The position numbers were made by a program, and so were the translations under genes. Of a stretch of DNA of 16,814 bases, positions 7,623-15,573 are shown one piece after another. The notes beneath the pieces are model-generated. The model was not told the DNA's origin. It did no database searches and worked only from the letters and a program-made list of their open reading frames with translations. Within the stretch, counting starts at the first letter, position 1. Each line of letters starts with the position of its first letter. The DNA is from Myxococcales bacterium (GTDB lineage Bacteria; Myxococcota_A; Bradymonadia; UBA4248), in assembly GCA_004554395.1 (NCBI GenBank), contig SFMP01000059.1, positions 1 through 16,814 on the forward strand, given 5' to 3'.

Positions 7623-7686
7623 TTCACAAACTCTGGAACTCGATCTCGCTATGGAATCAAATCATCGAGGGAACTAAACATATTTC
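7438..7686. repeat. 62-bp direct repeat pair flanking array C
   Basis: Positions 7438-7499 and 7625-7686 are the same 62-bp module with two mismatches, each immediately right of a 23-bp palindrome. Palindrome plus module forms an approximately 86-bp duplicated unit with a 187-bp offset. Inside each module CTCGAT and ATCGAG can pair (7452-7457 with 7477-7482; 7639-7644 with 7664-7669). The right copy ends 18 bp before the probable TPR start codon and thus lies in its leader or promoter region. Confidence 0.92.
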
Positions 7687-7703
7687 GTTATACGGCAGAA
7701 CAA

Positions 7704-8465
7704 TTGCATAACATTCATTTTATTAAATATTTATCGTATATTATTCTTTATTTATGCATATTTTCTGCATCTTCGGTTTCTTTTGCCGATGAACCCGGAT
7801 CGGAGCAATGGGACTACGACGTCGCCAAATCGATCGCCACGACGCTCGCCGATACGCCCTACTGGAGCATGTCTTTGCCCTATTTTCGCGATCTCAGTGC
7901 GCGATCTCAAGATTGGAACGTGCGCTTGCTCCATGCAAAAGTCGAACTCCAGCGCGGCTACACTGATCGCGCACAAAAAGCCATCGACGACGCCATGGCC
8001 ATTCATCCCAATAATCCACGCCTTTGGCTCATGGCTGGCGATATCGCCGCCGATAGCGGCAACGCCAAAACCGCCATCGACTACTACGCCAAAGTTCTCA
8101 GCGTGCAGCCCAATAACGATCACGCCCAACTTCACCTCGCTCGACAATACTTCGTTTTGCGTCAATGGCAAAACGTCATCGACATCTACGATGCCTATTT
8201 GGCAACGCACGATCCAACATCCGAAATTCTCGTGCGACTTTCGGCAGCTTGCGAAAATATCGGCGATATCGCACGGGCCGAAAAATACCTCCTCGAAAAC
8301 ATCGACAAGCACTCCAATCGCGCACTAGCTTATTTGCCGCTCGAACGATTCTATCGCAGGCAAAACGACGAAGCGCGAGCCAATTCGATCGCCAAAGAAC
8401 GCGCCAAATACCAAAAAAACGACGACGACAGAAACTTGCGAAAACTCCTGCCATCGTCTCGATAA
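7704..8465 (+). CDS. Exported TPR-repeat protein
   Basis: With TTG 7704 as start the product is 253 aa. It opens with a Sec signal peptide: a short polar start (MHNIHFIK), a hydrophobic core (YIILYLCIFSASS) and a likely cleavage after SFA before DEPG. The mature part has about four to five TPR helix pairs from about residue 65 to 235, for example RAQKAIDDAMAIHPNNPRLW and TAIDYYAKVLSVQPNN; these are protein-binding scaffolds, probably periplasmic here. The frame is open to 7572, but those 44 codons translate the palindromes and the duplicated module, so they are not believed. The ribosome binding site before TTG is weak, so the exact start is uncertain. It is convergent with tamB: ten bases separate the stop codons. 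Confidence 0.8.
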   Translation: MHNIHFIKYLSYIILYLCIFSASSVSFADEPGSEQWDYDVAKSIATTLADTPYWSMSLPYFRDLSARSQDWNVRLLHAKVELQRGYTDRAQKAIDDAMAIHPNNPRLWLMAGDIAADSGNAKTAIDYYAKVLSVQPNNDHAQLHLARQYFVLRQWQNVIDIYDAYLATHDPTSEILVRLSAACENIGDIARAEKYLLENIDKHSNRALAYLPLERFYRRQNDEARANSIAKERAKYQKNDDDRNLRKLLPSSR

Positions 8466-8475
8466 GCGCCAAATC

Positions 8476-11400
8476 CTAATCGAGTACGAGATGCCAGTGC
8501 AAACGCGCCCCGAGCTTAAACGTCGGCGCTTTGCCCTCTTCATCCGACGTATTTTGACCCGTCAAGTCGACAAACCATCTGTCGTTAAAATAGTATTCTG
8601 CCGAAAGCGCCTGTTCATTCCCTTCGCTACCGCGAATCGAGACACCCGCCGCAATACGCAGCGCTTTCGTTATCTGTTTCACATAGACGAACTGCGCCGC
8701 TCCTTCGCTAAACAAGAACTTGAACTGATCGGCCGAGATAAACGTATCGAGCTGCGACGAGAATATCGGCGATAGCAACGATTCCATGGCGATATCGTTG
8801 CCCGAGAAGTCGTCGATCGTCTTTCCCGTCAAAATGAGCGCATAGATATTCGTATCCGATAAATAAGGACTCGATTCGAAGCTCCACGTCGGCTGGAATA
8901 GCGATCCACCGACCGATAGTGTTATCGAATATAAATCGCTCGATGCACTCGACGACGTCGACGATATTCGCTTGCGCCTATCGAGATCGGTATTGCCCGT
9001 GACGGCACTAAACGCATTCGATTCCGTATTGATATCGGCCGATGCCGTGATGTCGATCTTTCCATCGAGCGAACCACTAAAGGCGATTTGGCTACCATTT
9101 TGGAAATCGAAATCGTTCCCCTTCATGCTAAAGACACCCGAGTTTATCGAGAATATCCCCGTCGGCGCGATATCGGTTATCGTGCCGCCAATGCGAGCTT
9201 GTGTCCCGAGTTCCAAATTCACCGTTGCGCCCGCAATGCGAACATCGACCGATATCGAATTTTCTGCATTCACACCCACGTCGAATTGAATTTTCCCTAA
9301 TTCTGGCATCTTGCGCAAAAACGATGGCGAATACGTCGCGACGCGACGGCGCGAATCGACAAACATCGACAATATCTGCTCTTTGATGAAATTCGACGAT
9401 CCATCGTCGAAATTCTTGCGATACGTCGCATCGGCAACGTCGATATCGCCCGAGACTTTGACCGTCTCGAAATCCGCAAAATCTTTCACCGTCACCATCA
9501 AATCGGGCGATAGCGTTAGCGACAGCTCGTCTTTCATCCGGAAGCCGATATTCGTCGCCGTCAACGATACATAACCGCTCTTTGGCACGACGACATCGCG
9601 CACGATTTCACCTGTAATCCGGTAATTTCCGCCCATCACGCTACCGCTAAAGGCGCGATCTTCGGGGATGACGATGCACTGTTTATGGCTCGGGCAAGCC
9701 TCGCCCTCCGTTATCTTCAAAATCCCATCGTTGACGATAATCGGATCGTTGAGCGAACGCAATTCGAGCGCAATCGGAGACTCGACGCCGACGTGACCTT
9801 CGATGTTGAATTGATTCGCATCGACGCTCAAATTGCCGCGCTTATCGAGAAAACGCCCCGATACTTGCGCATTGAAATCGACTCGTCCTTGCGCCGAGGC
9901 TATGTCTTTGACGAAGAGTTGCGCCACCGCCATATCGATTTTGCCGTCTAATTGGACATTCGCATAGCCCAATGCCCCCGCAAATAGCGATAATTCGAGC
10001 CATTGATCGTTGATGCCAAACGTAAACGGCTGGTTCTCGGGCGTATAGATGCAAATCTCTCGATGACCACAAAGTGCATGATCGTTGCCGATTAAGAAAA
10101 ATCCCTTCGATATTTCAAACGGCGACGTCGACAAACTCGTCTTGAGTTGGATCGGGTCGCGCACGCCCAAATACCCATCGATCTTCATTCGATTGAGGCT
10201 AATCTTATCGCCATCAAATATATTGCCATGCGCCGATAAATTGATCCCCAATAGACCACTCGACGCCTCGATCGCATCGATAACCGATCGCGCAACGGCG
10301 GCATCGATTTCGCCATTGATATCGACGTCGACATTGCCATTTACATCGCCGCTACCGCTCAATTTGAGCACCGAATCGCGATATTTGAGCTCGAGCTGAT
10401 TGACTTTTAGCTCCATCGTCTTGAGATCGGCACGAATAAACGCCGGCTGCGTCAACGATAGCGGATAACCATAGACCGACATGGCAATATCGTCGAGCAA
10501 TACAGAAACCTGGATCTCGTCGAGGCTACGCATGCACAAGCCTATCGAACCCGAGACCCGCCCCTGGCGCATGTTAAACGATTTCTTCAATCCCGATATG
10601 TCGATCCCAAGCCGTTCGAGTGCATCGAATACGTCGAGATCGGGAAAATTGAGCGATATCGACGCCGACAGGCGCGGCGACGTGCGTACAAATCCCGATA
10701 AATCGAGCATATCGATGATATTGCCGCGCAATAAGGCATACTGCGACGATCGCGAAAACTCGATCTGCGTATTCCCCAAATGCATTCCGTCGTATTCGAC
10801 GCCGATCAAATCGATTCCACCCTCGATCCACGTCGCCTCGTCGGCCGATTTCGTTTGCTTCGCCGAAAGCGGCTTTCCCGCCATCAACGTCAATACCTGA
10901 TCGAAATCGATATTTGCCGCCAAATCGAAACCGACTTTCCCCGTCAACGGCAATCCTAGCTCTCGGAATGGCTTGAAATCATTAGGCGATACGGGGTTGA
11001 GCGCAACATTGAATACGACGGAATTCTTCGCAATATCATAAGTCAACGCCGTCAACGCAAAATCGGGGTCGCGATCGGGGCGACCCATGGCCATCGTCAA
11101 ACGCCGATTCCCCGTCAAATCCCGCTTTCCGCTCGAAGTCTCGTTCCCTGCCTGTTCGCCCGATGGCACCGATGCATCGCCCGATTCCATGCCAACGCGC
11201 GCTTGGCGCGCTTGGCGCAAGTCTGCCGCATCGCGCAATTCAATTCCGCGATCGGCTCCCTTGATGACATCTTCCGATTTGTCGTATTTATCGAGGTCTC
11301 TAAACCATATATTCAAACTCGGAATGAGCGCTTGCCCCTTCTCGTATATCGCATGCAAACTGATTCGCGACATATCGACGTCATAAACCGATGCATGATC

Positions 11401-13908
11401 GACCGAAAAATGGAGATTTGCCGCAATATCGTCGACGGGACCCGTCACGCGAACGACACCTCGTCCGCGTCCTTCGATCCCGAGCGATTGCACCTTGTCG
11501 AACGGAATCGCTCCAAAATCGATGCCCTCAAACCGCACCAGCGCATTAAACGGCACCTTCGTCGGATCGTCGACGATATCGTCGACGATTTTTGCCCCAA
11601 ATTCCGCACTCACCGTCCCAATTTCCGTATCGATCCGGAATTTCCGCGTTTTGAGAATCGACTGTTCGATCTGCAAATCGATGTCGATCTTCGGAATGTC
11701 GATGCCAAAATACGACACGTCGTTCGTCTTGGCGACGACGTGACCACAAGCCTTTGACCCACAAGTCCCATACGAGACGTCGACGTCGATCGGACCGCTC
11801 TCGAGGTCGTCGATCCCCAAATACTGGGCATAGAGGCGTGGCCGCTCGATATGTGCCACAACGCCCGCCGAAGATGACAGCAATCGCTCCAAATCTATCG
11901 ACAATTTCGGCGCCACGCGCACGTAATCCGTCCCCAAATCGACGTTCAAACCCGCCGGCGACGCCAACAAGCCATCCGCATACTTAAAGACGACGTTCGT
12001 CTTCTTCGACACTGGCGTTATCGTTACCGCCGATATGTCTAAAACGGGCTCGTCGAGACGATAAGATAGCGCACTCGGCAGGCTCACTTCGATCGCGCCT
12101 TCGTTCGATTCCGCTCGCAAATGCGCACGAAGCAACCCATTGAGCCGCTTTATCGCCCCATCGGGCAAAAATTCCAATGGCGCCAATCCCTCGCTCAGAC
12201 GCTCTTCAAACGCATCATCGATATAGTCAAATACACCCGCCTCGGGCGCCATTCCAAGCCAGACATCTGCCGCAAAGTTGCCGTCAAATATCTCGTAAAA
12301 TCCCGATACGCCAACGCCACCAAAATCCGTATCGATTTCCAACGCATGCAAATCGACACGCTGACCATCCATTCGCGCTTTCAACGACGCGCGCACGATG
12401 TCGATGTCAAACGTCTCAAACTCCGGCATGTCGAGCGATATATCCCCCGATACGCGCGCCAAATCCCCGCGCATGCTCGCCATCAGGCGGAACGCCTCCT
12501 CGCCATGAAGTACCGATCCAAAAAAATATTCCAATATCGGATCTTCCACGCCCAAACGCATGTCGATGCTCGCCGACCACAATATGCTCTCCTCGGGCAA
12601 CAACCCCGACGGACGATGACCCGTCTCCGACGTCATGCGATCGATATCCGACTGTTTCGGCGACGTATTCATCATGCCATTGCGCAACGATATCGAACCA
12701 TCTTCGCCCAACGACGAATCCATCGCTGGAATATACATCGTGTCGCCCTGCCAATTGAACCCATCGACAAACGTATCTTTCAACGGAATGATAAAATGGC
12801 CTCGTGCACTATCCTCCGATAACGACGCAAAGACTTCGCCTTCCGAAATCCCTAGCTGCGCCAACACTTCTAACGCCACGCGTCGAGCATCACCCCCATA
12901 ACGACGCTCCGAATTATCTTTTCCATCGCCACCATCTAAATCTCTACTCGTGCCATCTCCATATTCATCGCTATCATCTAAATTTCCCCTGCTACCTTTT
13001 CCATATTCATCGCCGTCATCTAGGTTTCTACTAATGCTATCTCCATTTCGATCGCTCACCGAGCGATCGAAAGCTTGCGCCAGAACTTTTGCGCTTTCTC
13101 GATAGGCAAAGCCCATCTTTCCCGCTTGTCCACTCGCACCGCTCAGCACGAGCCCTTCGCTCTGCGGCCCCACCGATGCCAGCGGGAACCCAAACAGCAA
13201 CGGGTCGAATTCGAGCACCGTCGTCGCCACGCGAATCGCACGCAAGCCTCCATTGTCGACGGCCTTAGGCGACGTCATGACGAGATTCCCGCCTCCCGTG
13301 CGTATCCCATAATGATCGACTTCTACGCCGCTCAAATCGATCCGAAAACCGTCGAAGATGAGGTGCACTTTCGTATTGCTGACGTTGAGATCCTCCAAAA
13401 ACGTGATGAAATTCCCTGGCGGCTCGGGCGGCTCCGCCTCGCTGAAATACGGCAACACGACTTTGAGAATGTTCAATTCGCCATGCGAAAAATCGAGCGT
13501 GACTTCGGCGTCATACGCATGTATCCGCCCCACTCGCAACGTCAAATCCGTGACGAGGTCAAACAACTCCTCCATCGGTATCTTCGCCACCACCACCGGC
13601 GCAAATACCACTGCCTCCGACTTCCCCGCCTCGCTGAGCCGTACATTCGTCATCGTCAAATCGCGCAACAACGCATCGGTTCGCATCGTCTCGGCAAAAT
13701 AATCGCCTCGCAAAAAACAACCCAACTGCCCGTGCAATATCTTCGGGCCATACGAACTGTTGAGGATGAAAAACAGCAACAAATAAACAGTCCCGACGAG
13801 ACAAAACGGCGGCAGAAGCGTCACAAGCGCTGTGTTCGTCCACCGCATCCACCATGCTACGCTCGGTTGCGATGCCGCCTTCTCCTTTGTCTTTTGTCTC
13901 CCTGCCAT
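8476..13908 (-). CDS. tamB: Translocation and assembly module TamB-like protein
   Basis: An 1810-aa AsmA-superfamily envelope protein. A basic N-terminus (MAGRQKTKEK) precedes one transmembrane anchor (about 26-49); the rest is periplasmic and rich in alternating beta-strand sequence. The C-terminal TamB/DUF490 region is recognisable, for example IGGTITDIAPTGIFSINSG with a following IDITASADIN, and it ends in a strand-like aromatic C-terminus (LGARLHWHLVLD). TamB-like proteins form a hydrophobic groove bridging inner and outer membranes for lipid transport or outer-membrane protein assembly. E. coli TamB is 1259 aa; this one is longer. Residues about 288-330 are an Asp/Gly-rich repeat. ATG 13908 (GGA eight bases upstream) is preferred to an upstream TTG at 13962. 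No tamA/BamA-like gene is adjacent. Confidence 0.9.
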   Translation of the reverse strand: MAGRQKTKEKAASQPSVAWWMRWTNTALVTLLPPFCLVGTVYLLLFFILNSSYGPKILHGQLGCFLRGDYFAETMRTDALLRDLTMTNVRLSEAGKSEAVVFAPVVVAKIPMEELFDLVTDLTLRVGRIHAYDAEVTLDFSHGELNILKVVLPYFSEAEPPEPPGNFITFLEDLNVSNTKVHLIFDGFRIDLSGVEVDHYGIRTGGGNLVMTSPKAVDNGGLRAIRVATTVLEFDPLLFGFPLASVGPQSEGLVLSGASGQAGKMGFAYRESAKVLAQAFDRSVSDRNGDSISRNLDDGDEYGKGSRGNLDDSDEYGDGTSRDLDGGDGKDNSERRYGGDARRVALEVLAQLGISEGEVFASLSEDSARGHFIIPLKDTFVDGFNWQGDTMYIPAMDSSLGEDGSISLRNGMMNTSPKQSDIDRMTSETGHRPSGLLPEESILWSASIDMRLGVEDPILEYFFGSVLHGEEAFRLMASMRGDLARVSGDISLDMPEFETFDIDIVRASLKARMDGQRVDLHALEIDTDFGGVGVSGFYEIFDGNFAADVWLGMAPEAGVFDYIDDAFEERLSEGLAPLEFLPDGAIKRLNGLLRAHLRAESNEGAIEVSLPSALSYRLDEPVLDISAVTITPVSKKTNVVFKYADGLLASPAGLNVDLGTDYVRVAPKLSIDLERLLSSSAGVVAHIERPRLYAQYLGIDDLESGPIDVDVSYGTCGSKACGHVVAKTNDVSYFGIDIPKIDIDLQIEQSILKTRKFRIDTEIGTVSAEFGAKIVDDIVDDPTKVPFNALVRFEGIDFGAIPFDKVQSLGIEGRGRGVVRVTGPVDDIAANLHFSVDHASVYDVDMSRISLHAIYEKGQALIPSLNIWFRDLDKYDKSEDVIKGADRGIELRDAADLRQARQARVGMESGDASVPSGEQAGNETSSGKRDLTGNRRLTMAMGRPDRDPDFALTALTYDIAKNSVVFNVALNPVSPNDFKPFRELGLPLTGKVGFDLAANIDFDQVLTLMAGKPLSAKQTKSADEATWIEGGIDLIGVEYDGMHLGNTQIEFSRSSQYALLRGNIIDMLDLSGFVRTSPRLSASISLNFPDLDVFDALERLGIDISGLKKSFNMRQGRVSGSIGLCMRSLDEIQVSVLLDDIAMSVYGYPLSLTQPAFIRADLKTMELKVNQLELKYRDSVLKLSGSGDVNGNVDVDINGEIDAAVARSVIDAIEASSGLLGINLSAHGNIFDGDKISLNRMKIDGYLGVRDPIQLKTSLSTSPFEISKGFFLIGNDHALCGHREICIYTPENQPFTFGINDQWLELSLFAGALGYANVQLDGKIDMAVAQLFVKDIASAQGRVDFNAQVSGRFLDKRGNLSVDANQFNIEGHVGVESPIALELRSLNDPIIVNDGILKITEGEACPSHKQCIVIPEDRAFSGSVMGGNYRITGEIVRDVVVPKSGYVSLTATNIGFRMKDELSLTLSPDLMVTVKDFADFETVKVSGDIDVADATYRKNFDDGSSNFIKEQILSMFVDSRRRVATYSPSFLRKMPELGKIQFDVGVNAENSISVDVRIAGATVNLELGTQARIGGTITDIAPTGIFSINSGVFSMKGNDFDFQNGSQIAFSGSLDGKIDITASADINTESNAFSAVTGNTDLDRRKRISSTSSSASSDLYSITLSVGGSLFQPTWSFESSPYLSDTNIYALILTGKTIDDFSGNDIAMESLLSPIFSSQLDTFISADQFKFLFSEGAAQFVYVKQITKALRIAAGVSIRGSEGNEQALSAEYYFNDRWFVDLTGQNTSDEEGKAPTFKLGARLHWHLVLD
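12923..13044 (-). repeat. Asp/Gly-rich short repeat inside tamB
   Basis: Three imperfect units of 12-14 codons (36-42 bp) encode variants of RNLDDGDEYGKGS. The two right-hand units start with the same 12 bases at 12959 and 13001, 42 bp apart. Synonymous and non-synonymous differences show the units are diverging. The segment is acidic and probably an exposed flexible loop between folded beta-groove sections; its D/G content could bind calcium, which is a guess. Confidence 0.8.
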
Positions 13909-14339
13909 GAGCGCGTTCCATCTCTTTTTGCCTCGCAGCTCGCCATCAGCCGCATGCAACAAAACCCGCGTTTATGGCACGATTCGCCCCAAATTGCAGG
14001 CGAAAAGTGCGATCTTCGTTCAACCCGTGATCGCCACCGCCACAGCCCGCTCGATTCTCACATTCTAACGCCCCCTGCGCCCCCACCAGAACGCCCTTCT
14101 AACCATACGTTGCTCACTCCCCCAAACGCATCACACAAACACGCCAACCATGGATAAACGACGATCCATGCCCTGATCCAAATGTCGCACATCACCGCCC
14201 ATTGTAAAATGCAATCACTCGCAAGTTATTGATTTCATTGAATATTTTTAACAACACACACATGGCACACATTTTTCACTTACACCGTTCAACGCACCGG
14301 AGCGCAACAAAAGCGCCTTCGTTCGCAGTGAGGTTTGTG
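13909..14339. other. Intergenic region upstream of tamB
   Basis: No gene supported. The left part (13963-14150) is C-rich on the plus strand; the right part (14220-14275) is AT-rich and a plausible promoter zone for tamB or for the small ORF at 14340. An inverted repeat with arms CATGGA (14150-14155) and TCCATG (14166-14171) could be an operator. No -35/-10 pair with good spacing was found. Confidence 0.4.
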
Positions 14340-14426
14340 ATGCAAAAGCTAGATTTCCAAATTTTAATCGTCATCATCGTCATCTTCAGTTTCGGTTGGC
14401 TCCTCCCAAACATGACTTCGTTTTAG
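14340..14426 (+). CDS. Candidate 28-aa hydrophobic peptide
   Basis: A short ORF encoding a single membrane-spanning segment (FQILIVIIVIFSFGWLL) between short polar ends MQKLD and PNMTSF. GAGG lies six bases before the ATG (in AGTGAGGTTTGTG), good ribosome binding site spacing. Small hydrophobic peptides of this type occur as type I toxins or membrane-complex subunits; nothing here identifies which. The frame stays open upstream to 14229 but without a comparable ribosome binding site. It may be continued in the -1 frame (see 14411-14515). Short ORFs like this can arise by chance. Confidence 0.4.
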   Translation: MQKLDFQILIVIIVIFSFGWLLPNMTSF

Positions 14427-14515
14427 TCCACAAGCGCATCTTCGCCGAAATGCCCAGCCTCGATGTCGCCAATGCTACAGGCCAATCCCTCGCTCAAATG
14501 CAAATCTGGCAATGA
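14411..14515 (+). other. Possible -1 frame continuation of the small ORF
   Basis: The small ORF contains C CCA AAC in its reading frame (14405-14411), which fits the X XXY YYZ pattern of -1 slippery heptamers. A -1 slip there continues for 34 codons (HDFVLVHKRIFAEMPSLDVA... to TGA 14513-14515), with third positions resembling the real genes nearby. This would make a 58-aa protein with one membrane segment and a soluble tail. It could equally be a decayed gene with an indel, or chance. No clear downstream stimulatory structure was found. Confidence 0.25.
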
Positions 14516-14595
14516 GCATCCAAACATAACGCACGACGGAATCGCCACCCACCCCACGTGTTTGGCGTCAATCTATGTGATATTTTTATTGTGTG

Positions 14596-14793
14596 GCGCG
14601 GCTATTGCCGTTGGCAATACGCCCGCGCTGCCGTGCTATTGCCGTTGGCAATACGCACGGCTTGGCACGGCTATGTGCTCGGGCTGGCGCCCTTGCGCGC
14701 ATACACCGTGCTGGCGCGGCTATGTGCTCGGGCTGGCGCCCTTGCGCGCATACACCCGCGCGGCGGCTATTGGCGCATGGCCAATACTCCGCC
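14596..14793. repeat. Hairpin array B (five consecutive palindromes)
   Basis: Five hairpins in a row, each with an outer GC-rich stem and an inner TAT...ATA stem. (1) 14596-14628: outer GCGCGG/CCGCGC, inner TATTGCC/GGCAATA. (2) 14630-14661: outer GCCGTG/CACGGC, same inner stem. (3) 14665-14711: outer GCACGG/CCGTGC, inner TATGTGC/GCGCATA plus GGGC/GCCC. (4) 14714-14761: outer GCGCGG/CCGCGC, same inner stem as (3). (5) 14762-14793: outer GGCGG/CCGCC, inner TATTGGC/GCCAATA. Every left inner arm is preceded by one unpaired C and every right inner arm is followed by C. It lies just downstream of the 3' end of the Rpn-family gene. Confidence 0.9.
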
Positions 14794-14846
14794 CGTGTTT
14801 TGCAACCCAATACCGCGGGCATAGCTATGGGTACATGGGTAACGCC

Positions 14847-15536
14847 CTATGTCGCTAAACAGCGCCGCACGTATGCTTTTTCCTCTTCGGTAAGCTCTAA
14901 GATCGCCATCGCATCGTCAAGCGTCTTGCTGAGACTCGACATGACGCGCTTCGTCATGACGAGTATCTGTTCAAGACCTCCTGCAATTTTGCCTTTTTCG
15001 ATGCCTTCTTTGATGCCTTCAATTCTACCTTCTTTTCGACCTTTCTCGTGTCCTTCCTTTCGTCCTCTTCTAAGACCTTTTTTAAGCCCCTTTTCTTCTG
15101 CTTCAACGACAATTTCGTGTGCCCAGCTCTTCATAAAAACCTCCGGTTCAAAATACGCTTTTGGATAACCATATTCTTTTTCGAGAATTTGCGATGCATC
15201 GACGTGCTCGTCCTGATTGCAAAACAGCAACGAGAGCATCTTCAATAGTCCATTATAGTTGGGACTTTTTGAGTTACCAACGTTTACGATCATGAAAACC
15301 ATCAGATCGTACTCTCGTTTTGGAACATCGACGTTGCCAAAGAGATCTTCTTTCGCAATGCTGTACCTCTGGATCGTCCCGCAGTTTTTGCGTTTGGGAT
15401 TAGTGCAAATCCATATCGAGTAGACTTTTTGGATGTCGTCGTAATGGTCGTGCTTGAAATTGCGCCCCTTTTGCGACGAAATCAATCGACTGCAATAATA
15501 AAGGGCTCGTTTGGTGAGTGGATAGCGCAATTCCAT
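14847..15536 (-). CDS. Rpn/PD-(D/E)XK-family transposase-like protein, N-terminally truncated
   Basis: A 229-aa product matching the middle and C-terminus of the Rpn (recombination-promoting nuclease, putative transposase) family. MELRYPLTKRALYYCSRLIS is the segment that normally follows the catalytic E-x-Q strand, then come KVYSIWICTNP and YDLMVFMIVNVG. The C-terminal tail has the hallmark charged KG/EG repeats (about 150-185), then a helical end. The nuclease N-terminus, about 80-100 residues with the catalytic Asp and Glu, is missing; the upstream frame translates to unrelated sequence and has a TAA two codons before the ATG. GAGGAG six bases before ATG gives a good ribosome binding site, so a truncated protein may still be made. 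Without the catalytic residues it should not cut DNA. Confidence 0.75.
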   Translation of the reverse strand: MELRYPLTKRALYYCSRLISSQKGRNFKHDHYDDIQKVYSIWICTNPKRKNCGTIQRYSIAKEDLFGNVDVPKREYDLMVFMIVNVGNSKSPNYNGLLKMLSLLFCNQDEHVDASQILEKEYGYPKAYFEPEVFMKSWAHEIVVEAEEKGLKKGLRRGRKEGHEKGRKEGRIEGIKEGIEKGKIAGGLEQILVMTKRVMSSLSKTLDDAMAILELTEEEKAYVRRCLAT

Positions 15537-15554
15537 CTGTTACTCCTCGGCAAT

Positions 15555-15573
15555 GTTGCCACAGTGTGGCAAC
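15555..15573. promoter_or_regulatory. Perfect 19-bp palindrome upstream of the Rpn-like gene
   Basis: Arms GTTGCCACA and TGTGGCAAC flank a single G. It lies 19-37 bp upstream of the Rpn-like start codon, just beyond the ribosome binding site, a position suited to an operator for a dimeric repressor. A one-base loop makes an RNA hairpin unlikely unless the inner pairs open. The regulator is unknown. Confidence 0.5.

Noticed and set aside
7572..7703. Longer N-terminus of the TPR protein
   Set aside because: These codons translate the palindromes and the duplicated module; a signal peptide starts right after TTG 7704.
13909..13962. TTG start of tamB 18 codons upstream
   Set aside because: ATG 13908 gives a normal basic-then-hydrophobic anchor; the extension adds nothing recognisable.
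13075..14157. Long plus-strand ORF of 360 codons opposite the tamB start
   Set aside because: It is Arg/His/Pro-rich, typical of antisense translation of a GC-skewed gene, and lies mostly over the well-supported tamB.
14463..15168. Plus-strand ORFs through array B and opposite the Rpn-like gene
   Set aside because: They encode repeated hairpin sequence or the antisense of the Rpn-like gene.
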